The notes under the pieces are model-generated. The model made no database searches. It had not been told where the DNA came from and was given only the letters and a program-made list of their open reading frames with translations. From positions 1 through 64,000 of the forward strand of contig CAMVAT010000009.1 in assembly GCA_947165505.1 (NCBI GenBank): DNA of 64,000 nucleotides. The letters run 5' to 3'. Below are positions 45,403 through 55,042 of this stretch, piece after piece. The stretch is from an uncultured Prevotellaceae bacterium. Its GTDB lineage: Bacteria; Bacteroidota; Bacteroidia; Bacteroidales; Bacteroidaceae. Within the stretch, counting starts at the first letter, position 1; each line of letters opens with the position of its first letter. The position numbers and the translations under genes are program-made.

Positions 45403-48400
45403 TTAAAGGTTAAATTTGATACCGAAGTTGATACGTTTCATCGTAGGATAAGCACCGTTGCCGGCATTGTGGTTTCCGCCGAAGTTCGACTCACGGTCAT
45501 CAGGCATGCGTGTCCAGAGCCAGAGGTTGTTGCCGCTGACGAACACTTTCAGGTCTTTCACGCCGAGTTTACGTACCCACGGCTGTGTGAAGGTGTAAGC
45601 CACCTCGACGTTCTTCAGACGGATGTAACTACCGTCGCAGAGATACTGTGTGCCGTGATAGAGGCGGTCGTTACCGATCTTAGAGTTGAAACGCGGTGTC
45701 ACGAGGTCGGCACCGTTGTGGTCGATGCTCCACCATGTGCCCTGGTCATATACGTTGGCCAGCATCACGTCGGCAAAGCTCACCATGGTGACATCACGTG
45801 TGACGTTGGTCACGCCGTAGAACTGTGCGAAGCAGCTGAATCCCTTCCACTCGAATCCGATCGTGGCATTGTAGGTGTTCTGGGGGAATCCGGTGAATCC
45901 GTAGGGCACCTGGTCGTTGACGTTATCCACGATACCATCGCCGTTGAAGTCGGTGATGTAGTAGTCGCCGGGCAACTTCAGGTTGTTGTTGCTGTCGTAT
46001 TTCGGAGCGCCGTAGATATCATCGTAGGTCTGCATCATCCCCTGGTCGAGGTATGTGCGCACCTGGTCGATGCTGTAGCCGGCCTCTTTACGGTAGGCGG
46101 GGAGCAGCGGAGCATCGTCTTTCACCTTGATCTTATTCACGGCGTGTGTCATGCTGGCGTTGGCCCATACGCGCATCTGGTTGGCAAACACCTTGTTGAA
46201 ACGCACCTCTATTTCAAAACCGTTGGTAGACACCTTACCGAGGTTGGCCACGGGGGGAGTCTGACCGAAGTAGGCGGGTATGGCACGCTCACCGCCCTGC
46301 ACCAGAATGTCCTTACGGCTGTCATGGAAGATTTCCACTGCGCCGGCAAACATGCCTCCGAGGATAGCATAGTCAATACCGAAATTGAACTTCTTTACGG
46401 TCTCCCAGTGCACGTCGGAGTTGCCCAGCGATGATTCGCGATACCATTTATAGGGAGATTCGGTACGCGTATAGTCCATTCGCGTGGCACCGCCATAAGC
46501 CCACTGATCCATATAGAGGTGTCGAGCGCCGATATTGTCATCACCGATCTCACCATAGCTGGCGCGGAGTTTCAACATATCGATGATATTGCGCTCGCGG
46601 AGGTATTTCATGAAGGGTTCCTCGCTGATCATCCAGCCGATAGCCCCTGAATTGAAGAATCCGAAGCGGTTGTCGCGCGAGAATTTCTCAGAACCGTTGT
46701 AGGCTCCGTTGTACTCAAAGAAGTAGCGTCCGTTGTAAGCGTATGTGGCACGGAACACCCAATCCTCACGACGGGCGGGCACCATCGAACCGGTAGCGTA
46801 CTCCTGACGGGCGAACACACCCATGGCAGTGACATCGTGCAGGCCGAACTGTCGTGCCCAGTTGAGTTGGAGCTGATAGTTGAGGTTGCGCTGTGTAGCC
46901 CAGTTATTGACCGAACCGCCTTGTGTTGACCACTCGTTGCCGCGGGTATAGTCGAAGCGGTCGTTGGCCTCGTACGACTCTTTATAATTAGGTACGCCCG
47001 TGACGGGGTCTATCCATTTGTGCTGCGGGTCGTGATAGAGGTCGTTGATACCGCGCGAGTCCTCACGGAAGGTGTTGTCCCATGCGATCATTCCACGGAA
47101 GTTCAATCCCTTGGTGATGAAGTCGAGGTTCTGCTCCAACACGAAGTCGGTGGTGATGCGGGTGGTGGTCACCTCCTGCTGTCCGCCGAGCGCCACGGCC
47201 TCGGCCGAGTTAGACACGTTGGTCGAGCCGGGCAGGTATCCCCACGAGCCATCGCTATATTGCGGCATGAAGGCGTCGGGCGAAATGTTATACACACCGG
47301 CCCATTTCTGCGAGAGTTGCCAGTCGTTCTCCACCAGATTGCTCCACGGGGTCTTCTGCTTGCCGTTCATACCGGCGATATTGATTTTGAAGACGGTGGT
47401 CTTGGTGATGTTGAAGTCGAGGTTCGAGCGCACGCCCACACGGTTGTAGCCGTAACCCGTCTCGTACTGGCGTCCGTTGTCGAAATCCTTGAACAGGTCA
47501 CCCTCTTTCACGAAATCGACACTGGCAAAGTATTTCACGAAGCGTGTACCGCCGCTGACGTTGAGGTTGGCGTTGTACGACATGGTATAGTCTTCGAACA
47601 GTGCGTTCTGCCAATCGATGTTGGGGTAGCGCTCGCGCTGCTCCACGGTCGTCTGGTTGCGGTAGTTCTCGATGAAGCTCACCGGACGGACATAGGCAAA
47701 GCTAGAGGGGTAGATGTTGAGCTCATGCTCAATCACGGTGTTGCGAGCCATGAGGGCATCGTAAGAGTCGTACTTGTCGGGCAACTTCGAAGGAATCTTC
47801 ATGATGGCGTTGGCCGACACCGAGATTTGTGCTTTTCCTTCTTGTCCGCGCTTGGTGGTGATGAGGATGACACCGTTAGCACCCTTCACACCATAGACGG
47901 CGGTAGCAGAAGCATCTTTCAGTACGGAGATAGAAGCGACCGACTGCATGTCAACGGTTGACATGGGTCGCTCGATACCATCGACGAGCACCAGCGGCTC
48001 GGAGTTGTTCCACGACGAGGCGCCACGAATCACGATCTTCGGGTCTTCCTCGCCCGGCATACCACTCGAGGCCATGGTCACCACACCGGGCAGGTTACCG
48101 GTGAGTGCCGCGCCGATGTCGTTGATACCAGCGGCTCGTTGCAGCGTCTCGCCCGTGGTCTGAGTGATAGCACCCACCACCGAGGCTTTCTTCTGCTGTC
48201 CGTAACCCACGACCACCACTTCATTGAGGATCTGTGTGTCGTCCTTCAACGAGATGCTGATGTTCGTTTTCCCTGCAACATCGATCTCCATGGCATCATA
48301 CCCTACGTATGAGACCACGAGTACGACACCCTTCTGATCGGGGATAGACAGTGAGAAGTTACCGTCCAGATCAGTGAGTGTTCCGAGCGTACTGTTGCCT

Positions 48401-48555
48401 TTCACATTGACGGTGGCACCGATGAGCGGCTCGCCATTCTCGTCCGTTACATTTCCCTTGATTGTCCTATTCTGCGCAAAAGCGGCGCTGACATCGAATG
48501 CCAACAACAGAAGCACAACCGAGAGAAAGTGAAAAAGTTTACTTGCTTTTCTCAT
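45403..48555 (-). CDS. xusA: SusC-like TonB-dependent porin (XusA-like)
   Basis: The 1050-aa product has a signal peptide (DVSAAFAQ), a carboxypeptidase-regulatory-like domain (about 29-115: TIKGNVTDENGEPLIGATV), the TonB box region LNEVVVVGYGQQKK, a plug with VLVDGIERPMST and VYGVKGANGVILITTKRG, and a 22-strand-type barrel ending INFGIKFNL. It imports glycans over the outer membrane using TonB energy. It is the first gene of a six-gene operon (xusA-B-C-D-E-xyn10C order). A -7 box TACCTTTG lies about 97 bp upstream, leaving a long leader. Confidence 0.95.
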   Translation of the reverse strand: MRKASKLFHFLSVVLLLLAFDVSAAFAQNRTIKGNVTDENGEPLIGATVNVKGNSTLGTLTDLDGNFSLSIPDQKGVVLVVSYVGYDAMEIDVAGKTNISISLKDDTQILNEVVVVGYGQQKKASVVGAITQTTGETLQRAAGINDIGAALTGNLPGVVTMASSGMPGEEDPKIVIRGASSWNNSEPLVLVDGIERPMSTVDMQSVASISVLKDASATAVYGVKGANGVILITTKRGQEGKAQISVSANAIMKIPSKLPDKYDSYDALMARNTVIEHELNIYPSSFAYVRPVSFIENYRNQTTVEQRERYPNIDWQNALFEDYTMSYNANLNVSGGTRFVKYFASVDFVKEGDLFKDFDNGRQYETGYGYNRVGVRSNLDFNITKTTVFKINIAGMNGKQKTPWSNLVENDWQLSQKWAGVYNISPDAFMPQYSDGSWGYLPGSTNVSNSAEAVALGGQQEVTTTRITTDFVLEQNLDFITKGLNFRGMIAWDNTFREDSRGINDLYHDPQHKWIDPVTGVPNYKESYEANDRFDYTRGNEWSTQGGSVNNWATQRNLNYQLQLNWARQFGLHDVTAMGVFARQEYATGSMVPARREDWVFRATYAYNGRYFFEYNGAYNGSEKFSRDNRFGFFNSGAIGWMISEEPFMKYLRERNIIDMLKLRASYGEIGDDNIGARHLYMDQWAYGGATRMDYTRTESPYKWYRESSLGNSDVHWETVKKFNFGIDYAILGGMFAGAVEIFHDSRKDILVQGGERAIPAYFGQTPPVANLGKVSTNGFEIEVRFNKVFANQMRVWANASMTHAVNKIKVKDDAPLLPAYRKEAGYSIDQVRTYLDQGMMQTYDDIYGAPKYDSNNNLKLPGDYYITDFNGDGIVDNVNDQVPYGFTGFPQNTYNATIGFEWKGFSCFAQFYGVTNVTRDVTMVSFADVMLANVYDQGTWWSIDHNGADLVTPRFNSKIGNDRLYHGTQYLCDGSYIRLKNVEVAYTFTQPWVRKLGVKDLKVFVSGNNLWLWTRMPDDRESNFGGNHNAGNGAYPTMKRINFGIKFNL

Positions 48556-48651
48556 TGTTTCATTGATAATAATATTAATTGTAAAAATGTTTCGTTAGAA
48601 AATTTCAGTTGCGGTTAGCTGCATTATTTAAGAATCTGTAAAAATTCTGTG

Positions 48652-48659
48652 CAAAGGTA
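48652..48659 (-). promoter_or_regulatory. -7 box (TACCTTTG) for the xus-type operon
   Basis: A TAnnTTTG match 97 bp before the start at 48555, followed by an AT-rich leader. No clear -33 element at the usual distance, which would fit activator dependence. Confidence 0.5.
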
Positions 48660-48743
48660 AAAAAACGTTATTTTTTTCGCATTGCCAGATGATACACAGA
48701 CTTTGCAAAATGTTACATTCCGCTCTACATCGGGGCTGACAGG

Positions 48744-50756
48744 CTATTTTATGAGTGTTTTACGTCCGTTAACAATATATAACCCTTCATGCGGCGGATG
48801 GTTTTCCATGATGCGCCGGCCTTGCAAATCGTAGATGCCGCGGGGTGCATTTTGTAGTGATTCATGTATTCCGACCTCGTCGATGGCGGTGGCTGGGTTC
48901 ACTCCGTCGTTGCTCAGGAACACCTCTTTGATGCTCACCTCACCGGCGCCGGTGGTCCAGAAGCCTACGATATAGATGTGCGAGGGATCCATCAGCTCGT
49001 TGTTGCTCTTGCGGCGCATCTGTTGCAGGTCGATGACCAGTTCGGTCTTTGTGCCGAAGTCGTTCTCGCAGGCGCCGCTCCAATAGCTGTTCTGGTCGAA
49101 GAGGCGGAACGAGGCTCCGCAGTTCTGCTGCCTGTTGAGTCGCGCCACGATATAGCGGTAAGCCGACAGGTCGATGCCGCTGCCATACTGCCAGCCGCCG
49201 AACCCCCACTGCCCGGTGTGCAGGTTGCCTGTGGCGGGGTTGAAGGTGCCCGTCTCCCAGATGCTGGGATTGAAGCCGTCGGCGGTGAGTGGGAAGTACG
49301 ACACCAAGACCGTGACCTGATAGTCGTGCGTCTGCCCTTGCGGGTCGGTGTAAGAAACATCGATGGTGGCCGTGCCCTGCCCTGCGGCCACGAGCGTGCC
49401 GCCACGGACGGTCACCACACCCGGGTTGCTCACGGTGTATGTCGCGTCGCCCGCCACGTCGAGCACCAGTCCGTCGGTGGTGGTGGCGGTGAGGGGGAGT
49501 GCGAGCGCCGTGCCGGGCAACATAGTAATAGAGGTACGCGCGAGGGTGACACCCGTCACCGTCGGTGTCCACCCGTCGGCGCGCTGCCGCGCATACTCCT
49601 GATACCAGTGATAGCAAGGCCAGGGGCATGCCTCGGGGTCGGTGAGGAATGTGTACTGCCCGTCGGCCGGTGCCTGATCGCAGAACTGTGCCAGCAGTTC
49701 GCCGCCCGTGAAGAGCAGCCAGCTCACGTTGCCACTCTCGTCGGCCAGCCGTTTGAAGTTGGCGCCGAAGCCCTGTCCGCCCGCAGTGCCGGTGTATGAC
49801 TTACCCCACGAACTGTCGTATTTGTTGGGTGCCCAGTCCATCTCGGTCACCACGATGGGTGCGAAGCTGCTGCACGGGGATATCTGGTCTTCCCATCCCC
49901 GCTTGAAGTCGGCGTAGTTGATTTCCACATTGTCGTCGCCATGGTTGCCGTTGTACCATCCGGGATAGCAGTGCACGGCATATCCGATATTCTCGCCCTG
50001 CACCGGTGTGGCTGCAAAGCCGGCGTATTGCGACTGCCATCCCAGTCCGGGAATGAGCAGGATATTGTCGCATCCGTTGGCACGTATCTGATCGACCACG
50101 GGCTGGATGTAACGGGCCATCTCGTCGGTGCCCGCCTTCTGCCCGTCGGCATTGAGGATGCTGATGGGCTCGTTGGCCAGTTCAAACATGATGCCGGGAT
50201 TGTTTTTCAGTCGCAGGTCGCGGCTCACGATGTCCCACACGGTCTTGAGATACTGCTGATAGGCGTCGCCCACGCGGATATTGTCAGGGCAGACGCCCGG
50301 CGGGCGCATCACCACATAGAGGCCTTTGTCGATGGCATAGAGCGCCATCGGCACAAACACCTCGTTGAGGTATTTCTTAAAGCGGTTGACATCGAAGTGC
50401 GAGATGTCGTTCTCCTGGATGCCATAGATGCCCGGTGTGTTACTCCAATAGGGGTCCATGTGCTGGCGCACGAAGTCCATCTTCCATCCCGCGGCGAGGA
50501 TGCCGTCGATGATACCTTTATTATATTTGAGGCATCCCTGCACATCGTAGTTCGTCCATCGCTTGCCCTGCTCGTTAAACCAGGGGCTGAACGTCTGTGC
50601 GAACCCGTGCAGGTTGACGATGCGTCCGGCATCGTCTTTGAAATAGCGGCCCTCGACATGGAGCGGGGGCACCGTGGCCATGGCCGCAGCAGCCATGAGC
50701 GCAATCGTCCATAAGAGTAGTAGTTTCTTCATGCTTTTCTTCATGCTTTTCTTCAT
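48744..50756 (-). CDS. GH5 endo-glycanase with Ig-like module and secretion-type tail
   Basis: The 670-aa product has a signal peptide after an unusual triple start (MKKSMKKSMKKLL, from two 12-bp repeats), so any of three in-frame ATGs could be used. The GH5 domain covers about 30-395: acid/base E196 (FELANEPIS), nucleophile E305 (VVTEMDWAP), plus HCYPGW. A BIG_2-like Ig domain (about 398-490) and a beta domain of CBM type (about 495-615) follow. The end has the tail IYDLQGRRI ... GLYIVNGRK. The GH5 subfamily and substrate cannot be fixed by eye; xylan or glucan is likely given the neighbouring xus genes. It has its own -7 box at 50883-50890. Confidence 0.92.
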   Translation of the reverse strand: MKKSMKKSMKKLLLLWTIALMAAAAMATVPPLHVEGRYFKDDAGRIVNLHGFAQTFSPWFNEQGKRWTNYDVQGCLKYNKGIIDGILAAGWKMDFVRQHMDPYWSNTPGIYGIQENDISHFDVNRFKKYLNEVFVPMALYAIDKGLYVVMRPPGVCPDNIRVGDAYQQYLKTVWDIVSRDLRLKNNPGIMFELANEPISILNADGQKAGTDEMARYIQPVVDQIRANGCDNILLIPGLGWQSQYAGFAATPVQGENIGYAVHCYPGWYNGNHGDDNVEINYADFKRGWEDQISPCSSFAPIVVTEMDWAPNKYDSSWGKSYTGTAGGQGFGANFKRLADESGNVSWLLFTGGELLAQFCDQAPADGQYTFLTDPEACPWPCYHWYQEYARQRADGWTPTVTGVTLARTSITMLPGTALALPLTATTTDGLVLDVAGDATYTVSNPGVVTVRGGTLVAAGQGTATIDVSYTDPQGQTHDYQVTVLVSYFPLTADGFNPSIWETGTFNPATGNLHTGQWGFGGWQYGSGIDLSAYRYIVARLNRQQNCGASFRLFDQNSYWSGACENDFGTKTELVIDLQQMRRKSNNELMDPSHIYIVGFWTTGAGEVSIKEVFLSNDGVNPATAIDEVGIHESLQNAPRGIYDLQGRRIMENHPPHEGLYIVNGRKTLIK

Positions 50757-50790
50757 TGATCTATGATGTTTGTCTTGATGTCTAAAAAAA

Positions 50791-50812
50791 GGGCAGGCTC
50801 GCCTGCCTGCCC
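50791..50812 (-). terminator. Terminator after the 75-aa peptide gene
   Basis: GGGCAGGC pairs with GCCTGCCC over a 6-base loop; TTTTTTTAG follows on the minus strand. It closes the module of large protein plus peptide and isolates the GH5 gene. Confidence 0.88.
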
Positions 50813-50882
50813 ATCAAGTGAAAAAACCTAAAATTGAAACCTAAAATGAATTCTGCTAAAACTGTTATTTGATTTTCTGTTG

Positions 50883-50890
50883 CAAAAATA
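50883..50890 (-). promoter_or_regulatory. -7 box (TATTTTTG), weak candidate for the GH5 gene
   Basis: A TAnnTTTG match 127 bp before the GH5 start. The terminator at 50791-50812 lies between this box and the gene, which weakens the call. Confidence 0.35.
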
Positions 50891-51023
50891 ATGTGATTCT
50901 CAGAGATTCACATTGCTGAATGTTACACGTATCTGCTACTTTGTTACAAAGCTGTTTTTTCCTGTGAAAATGTCATTTTTGTTACATGGTCAGCCGATGA
51001 TTCATCGTATGACCGTAACTTTT

Positions 51024-51251
51024 TCACCACAAGTAACCGGTATGTCCCCAGTCTTCACCAGGCTTTTGCTCTTCCTCGTCGAACGACCAAGCGTTGGCAT
51101 CGCCGAAGTTGTGATTGCCACCGTCCTCGCCTGTGCCCGGCGTACCGCCGGCCACCGTCGATTGAGGGCCTATCTCGATGCTGTCGAGCACGGAAGAATG
51201 AAGACGTACGTGCACTGTTTCGGTTAAGGGTTGAATATATCTCTTTTTCAT
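51024..51251 (-). CDS. 75-aa acidic peptide of the YxxP small-protein type
   Basis: The product begins MKKRYIQPLTETVHVRLHSS, has VLDSIEIGPQSTVAGGTPGT, then a Gly/Asn/acidic tail with NAWSFDEEE and ends GYLW. It has no signal peptide or membrane helix. It is a close paralogue of the 77-aa peptide at 54809-55042, and both share the N-terminal Y-x-Q-P and glycine/acidic tail with the 63-aa peptide at 3254-3445. It follows the 1018-aa secreted protein by 254 bp without a terminator between, and a strong terminator comes right after it. The function is unknown. Confidence 0.8.
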   Translation of the reverse strand: MKKRYIQPLTETVHVRLHSSVLDSIEIGPQSTVAGGTPGTGEDGGNHNFGDANAWSFDEEEQKPGEDWGHTGYLW

Positions 51252-51505
51252 TTTTAATTATCTAAATAATTGTTTATGTCTGCGATACTACACGAATTAT
51301 TCTTATCTGCGACGCTACACGAATGATTGTTCTTGTCTGCGACGCTACACGAATGCGCATGAATGAAACACGAATGATTCATCAATGATATCTGGTGTGA
51401 TTCGCTTGCGGCAACCCCCATTTTCAGAGTAACCTCTCCCCTCCCTGCAAGGGAGGGGCCGGAGGTGGGTCTGATTGGGGAGGGGATGGGGGTGAGGCTT
51501 TTTTT
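51252..51505 (-). repeat. Spacer with TCTGCGACGCTACACGAATG repeats, copy 2
   Basis: This spacer between the 1018-aa gene and its peptide is nearly identical in layout and sequence to 55043-55298. It has three copies of a TCTGCGAYRCTACACGAAT unit (starting at 51279, 51306 and 51336), a CACGAATGATTCATCAATGA block, and a CCCTCCCTGCAAGGGAGGGG palindrome near 51439-51458. No reading frame in it looks like a gene. Confidence 0.88.
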
Positions 51506-54500
51506 TTACTTCACCGTTACTTTCTTGCCGTTGACGATATAGACACCGCGCTGTGTGGGACGGCTGCCCAGGCGCTGTCCATAGATATTGTACCACACCG
51601 CGTTATTGTCGGTCACATCCACCGGGGTTGCTCCGGCAGCCATGCCCTCGATGTCGTCGATGGCGGTAGTCGCCTGTTCATTGGCATCCGCAAAGAAGAA
51701 GGAGAACATCCGCGCGGCACGTGGCGCATTGTCGGACAGCACGCTGGCCGTGGGCAGCTGCAGGTAGGCGGAGTTGGCGCGCAGCCAGATGTCCCAGCCC
51801 GAATACACACGGTAGAACTTCTCCTCGCCCGAGATGGTGGCCGAGAGATTGGTGCCGTTCAACTTCTTGTAGTTATAGGTGAGCACGTAGTTGGTCATGT
51901 CGGTGGCTTGGTCGGAATCGCTCCAATAACCTGCAAGTTTGCCATTACCATTGTTCCATCCCGTGATGGTATAGGTCTTACCGTTTTGCGGGGTAAGGTC
52001 TTCGGTCTGGTTCCATCTGTAGTCCCATGACACCGTACCATTCGGATTCATCCTTGCGAAGATAACCATCGATTTCAAGCCTGTGAACATACCGTTGGAT
52101 TCAGGAATCCATGTGCCGTCTTGGTCAGTGCTCCATGTATAAGCATACCAGACCGCACCATCGCCATCAAAACCGTTATAGACGAGCCTCACGTAGTTGT
52201 CGGTGTTAGTATAAGGCACCTGTTTCTCTGACTGGACGGGGACCAGGAACTGATCGTTCACAGCCTTGTCAGCAGCTGCCACATATTTATTATTGTTGCC
52301 ATCAGCCGTATCGTGCATATCGGGCACGAAGAGGTGGAAGCCCTTGCCATTGTTGAACACGTTGAATGTGAGGTCATCACCTTCGCCCACGCGGCGGATG
52401 ACACAACCTGTGTAGGCTTTCATCACATAGTTAGCATCAGAACTGCCCACATCGGTCAGCGTCAGGGTCAGGTTCTCATAGTTGGGGTCGCTCACGATAT
52501 AGGTCTTAAAGTCCTGGCCGGTGAAGTACGGCAGCAGTTTGGCATCGATGTCGTGGTTGCGGCTCTCCGAGGCATAGCCCTTGATGTTGACCTTCTTCTC
52601 GTCGGTGGCCACGGAGATTTTCTTCACTACAAGACCATTGATCCAGAGTGTGACATCCGTTTGCTGCGATGGAGCAGGCACGACATAGATGACATCACCC
52701 GTGCCGTCGTTGACTGCAATCTCACGGCCATTGGTGGTTACCTCATCGGTAATAAACGAACGGCGGTCAGTATCATATTTATACTGATAGTTGACGATGA
52801 TAAACTGAGCATCCAGTTTATGCGCACGTACATAAACTACACCATTGGTAGGCACAGATGGTACAGTGACACTCCAACACCACCAAGATACCCCTGTCGG
52901 TTGGTCAAAATGCAGACCGTCGGTATCCATCGTAAGTGCACCATTACAAGATTTATCATAGTTAATCGGCGCGAAAGCCAAATACTGCGTCTCTGGAATG
53001 ATATCTTTACCGCACCACAACTGGCTGCCGCCACAATAAAGGAAACTATGAGCTTTGTCTGGACTGAGACGAACACCATAATTCTCCCAAAGGTTGCGCT
53101 TGGCAGGCTTATAATCATTAAAGGTAAAACCTGTCTCCACATTATTGGCACTCATATTATAATAGTCTTCCCTCGACATCCGATTATCACCGTTGATATA
53201 GGGTCGCACGTCCGTAAAATCCCAAGTATAAGGATAAGAGTGCTCCTGCATATAGCCCACGGCCATGGTGCGCCACGCATAGTCGGTACAATAGACACCG
53301 TCATGCGTATAACATTCTATCCTCATACGGAAAGTACCAAACTCGCCCACATTCGACGTATATCTAAACTTGATATTATCACCTTGATTGACGAAACTTT
53401 CCTGGGTACAGGTGACCGTGCCCGTGGTGCTGACCGTGTTGTCACCGATTTTGCACCGCTCCCCTTTACCATAGAAGTGCAGGTTATAAATGGCCGACTG
53501 ACCAGTAGTTGCCCCTTCACGATTGAGCAGCCCATAAGAGGTGCCTTCTATTTCGTTCTCCGTCTGCATGGCATACGAGTCATACACCTCAACTGTGAGG
53601 AGCATCAGATATTCCCCGTCTTTCACAGAGATGGTAAAGTCTTGGTTCTTGTCGGCAGGTTGGAAATGATACTCTCCATGATAAGCCCAAGTTTTTCCGC
53701 TTTTTATCCACTGACATCCACCTATTTTATAATCACCTGTGATGCTCTTTCCCATTGCATCTTTGCCATTGGTGACCGTCAGAGCCATATTATTGCCAAA
53801 GCGATCCATCTTGATACGGATTTTAGGATAGGTCATGCCTGAGAAATAAGATGCGGGAATGGTGAAGGACGCACCCCGCTTGAAACAGATGAAACGGCCA
53901 CGGTCGGCAGTGGTGCCATCGGGGTCGTTACCACCGAAAGTTCCATTCGGAGCATAAAAACGCAGTCCGGCAGCCTCCGCCACAGCGGTACTACCATCAA
54001 CATTGTCCAATGCACTATTATATTTGTGATAAACCTGCGACTCGGAGTTGGTACTCATGTGTGTCTCATTAGAATCCCAATTACCACTAATAAGGTTATA
54101 ATGCGAAGTATTAAAATCCCAGCGTTTGCCGCTTTCTGTTTCCGCCAGATGGTAACGAATGGTGTAGGAGCAGGTATATTCCTGTCCGTTAAAATTGGGA
54201 TTAGTGGCAGTCACTTTGACGGTTCCCTGCGAACCAGTGAAATAGACATGGGAATTATTCAATGTGAATAACTTACCAACGCCATCTTCACTAATGTATT
54301 CGCCACAGCCAACGGGTATTTCTAAATCACCAGTTACTTGCGCATACCATTGGAAGTCATTCTCTTGTGCCCACTCCAAAGACATCACCCTACCATCGTC
54401 GTTCCAATAGATATTCTGTTGGAAATGCTTCATTCCATTGACGTTTTCAGGCTCCTCGCCTGCCTTAAATTCCACGATTTCATTGGGGAAGAATGTATAT

Positions 54501-54562
54501 GCCCCAAATACATCAGTGGTAAGTGCCAGCAAACAGAGCACGAGAAATAAACACCTTTTCAT
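51506..54562 (-). CDS. Large secreted beta-rich protein, 1018 aa, unknown function
   Basis: Signal peptide MKRCLFLVLCLLALTTDVFG. The protein is a series of beta-rich segments with repeats of the theme YTWDFTDV, WDYR and NGFDG. Residues about 650-780 (YASESRNHDIDAKLLPYFTG, LTLTLTDVGSSD, GCVIRRVGEGDDL, FHLFVPDMHD) are nearly the same as in the 1980-aa protein upstream, as is ILxYNYKKLNGTNLSATISG-type sequence (about 900-960). The end has the tail WYNIYGQRL ... GVYIVNGKKV. No catalytic motif is recognised. The two large genes appear to be diverged tandem duplicates. A -7 box lies at 54628-54635, and the downstream peptide gene appears co-transcribed. Surface location is inferred from signal and tail. 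Confidence 0.85.
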   Translation of the reverse strand: MKRCLFLVLCLLALTTDVFGAYTFFPNEIVEFKAGEEPENVNGMKHFQQNIYWNDDGRVMSLEWAQENDFQWYAQVTGDLEIPVGCGEYISEDGVGKLFTLNNSHVYFTGSQGTVKVTATNPNFNGQEYTCSYTIRYHLAETESGKRWDFNTSHYNLISGNWDSNETHMSTNSESQVYHKYNSALDNVDGSTAVAEAAGLRFYAPNGTFGGNDPDGTTADRGRFICFKRGASFTIPASYFSGMTYPKIRIKMDRFGNNMALTVTNGKDAMGKSITGDYKIGGCQWIKSGKTWAYHGEYHFQPADKNQDFTISVKDGEYLMLLTVEVYDSYAMQTENEIEGTSYGLLNREGATTGQSAIYNLHFYGKGERCKIGDNTVSTTGTVTCTQESFVNQGDNIKFRYTSNVGEFGTFRMRIECYTHDGVYCTDYAWRTMAVGYMQEHSYPYTWDFTDVRPYINGDNRMSREDYYNMSANNVETGFTFNDYKPAKRNLWENYGVRLSPDKAHSFLYCGGSQLWCGKDIIPETQYLAFAPINYDKSCNGALTMDTDGLHFDQPTGVSWWCWSVTVPSVPTNGVVYVRAHKLDAQFIIVNYQYKYDTDRRSFITDEVTTNGREIAVNDGTGDVIYVVPAPSQQTDVTLWINGLVVKKISVATDEKKVNIKGYASESRNHDIDAKLLPYFTGQDFKTYIVSDPNYENLTLTLTDVGSSDANYVMKAYTGCVIRRVGEGDDLTFNVFNNGKGFHLFVPDMHDTADGNNNKYVAAADKAVNDQFLVPVQSEKQVPYTNTDNYVRLVYNGFDGDGAVWYAYTWSTDQDGTWIPESNGMFTGLKSMVIFARMNPNGTVSWDYRWNQTEDLTPQNGKTYTITGWNNGNGKLAGYWSDSDQATDMTNYVLTYNYKKLNGTNLSATISGEEKFYRVYSGWDIWLRANSAYLQLPTASVLSDNAPRAARMFSFFFADANEQATTAIDDIEGMAAGATPVDVTDNNAVWYNIYGQRLGSRPTQRGVYIVNGKKVTVK

Positions 54563-54627
54563 TTCGCTTTTGCCTTTTCGTTAATTTTTATTGAGTTTGA
54601 TTGATTTGTCGGTGAAATTGGCGGGTG

Positions 54628-54635
54628 CAAAGGTA
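54628..54635 (-). promoter_or_regulatory. -7 box (TACCTTTG) for the 1018-aa gene
   Basis: A TAnnTTTG match 66 bp before the start at 54562, just downstream of the previous module's terminator. Confidence 0.5.
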
Positions 54636-54738
54636 ATATCTTTTAACAATAAGTGAATTTGCGATATGTAACGGAAACATGACTATTCGTTACAAGGTAA
54701 AACGCGCGAACAATGCCTTCATAAAAATGTAAAAAAAG

Positions 54739-54764
54739 TTGGGGCAGACAAATGCCTGCCCCAA
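54739..54764 (-). terminator. Terminator after the 77-aa peptide gene
   Basis: TTGGGGCAG pairs with CTGCCCCAA; the minus strand continues ACTTTTTTTACAT. It lies 45 bp past the peptide stop and mirrors the terminator at 50791-50812. Confidence 0.88.
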
Positions 54765-54808
54765 TACGATTTTTTGCATTGGCTCACCGATAGGTAAGGG
54801 CTCAGGCC

Positions 54809-55042
54809 CTACCACAAATAGCCGATACGGCCCCATTCTTCGTCGGGCGATACGGTTTCTTCCTCTTCGTCGAACGACCAGGCATTGGCATCGCCGTAGT
54901 AGTGATCGTCGCCGTCTTCGCCCGTGCCCGGCGTGCCGCCGGCCACGGTCGATTGGGGTCCTATCTCGATGCTGTCGAGCACAGAGGAGAGCAGGCGCAC
55001 GTGCACTGTCTCGGTCTGAGGTTGGATATATTCCTTTCTCAT
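54809..55042 (-). CDS. 77-aa acidic peptide of the YxxP small-protein type
   Basis: The product begins MRKEYIQPQTETVHVRLLSS and shares VLDSIEIGPQSTVAGG, the NAWSFDEEE segment and the GYLW end with the 75-aa paralogue; differences cluster in the acidic segments (DDHYY, ETVSPDEEW). It has no signal peptide. It follows the 1980-aa gene by 256 bp of repeat-bearing spacer and precedes a strong terminator, so it is probably the last gene of that transcript. The function is unknown; conserved pairing with large secreted proteins argues for a linked role. Confidence 0.8.
   Translation of the reverse strand: MRKEYIQPQTETVHVRLLSSVLDSIEIGPQSTVAGGTPGTGEDGDDHYYGDANAWSFDEEEETVSPDEEWGRIGYLW

Noticed and set aside
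51279..51360. TCTGCGACGCTACACGAAT repeats as a CRISPR array
   Set aside because: The gaps between units are only 8-11 bp and are similar to each other; there are no spacers and no cas genes.
51240..51510. Proline/serine-rich frames in the spacers
   Set aside because: They come from C/G palindromes and repeats, and differ between the two spacer copies.
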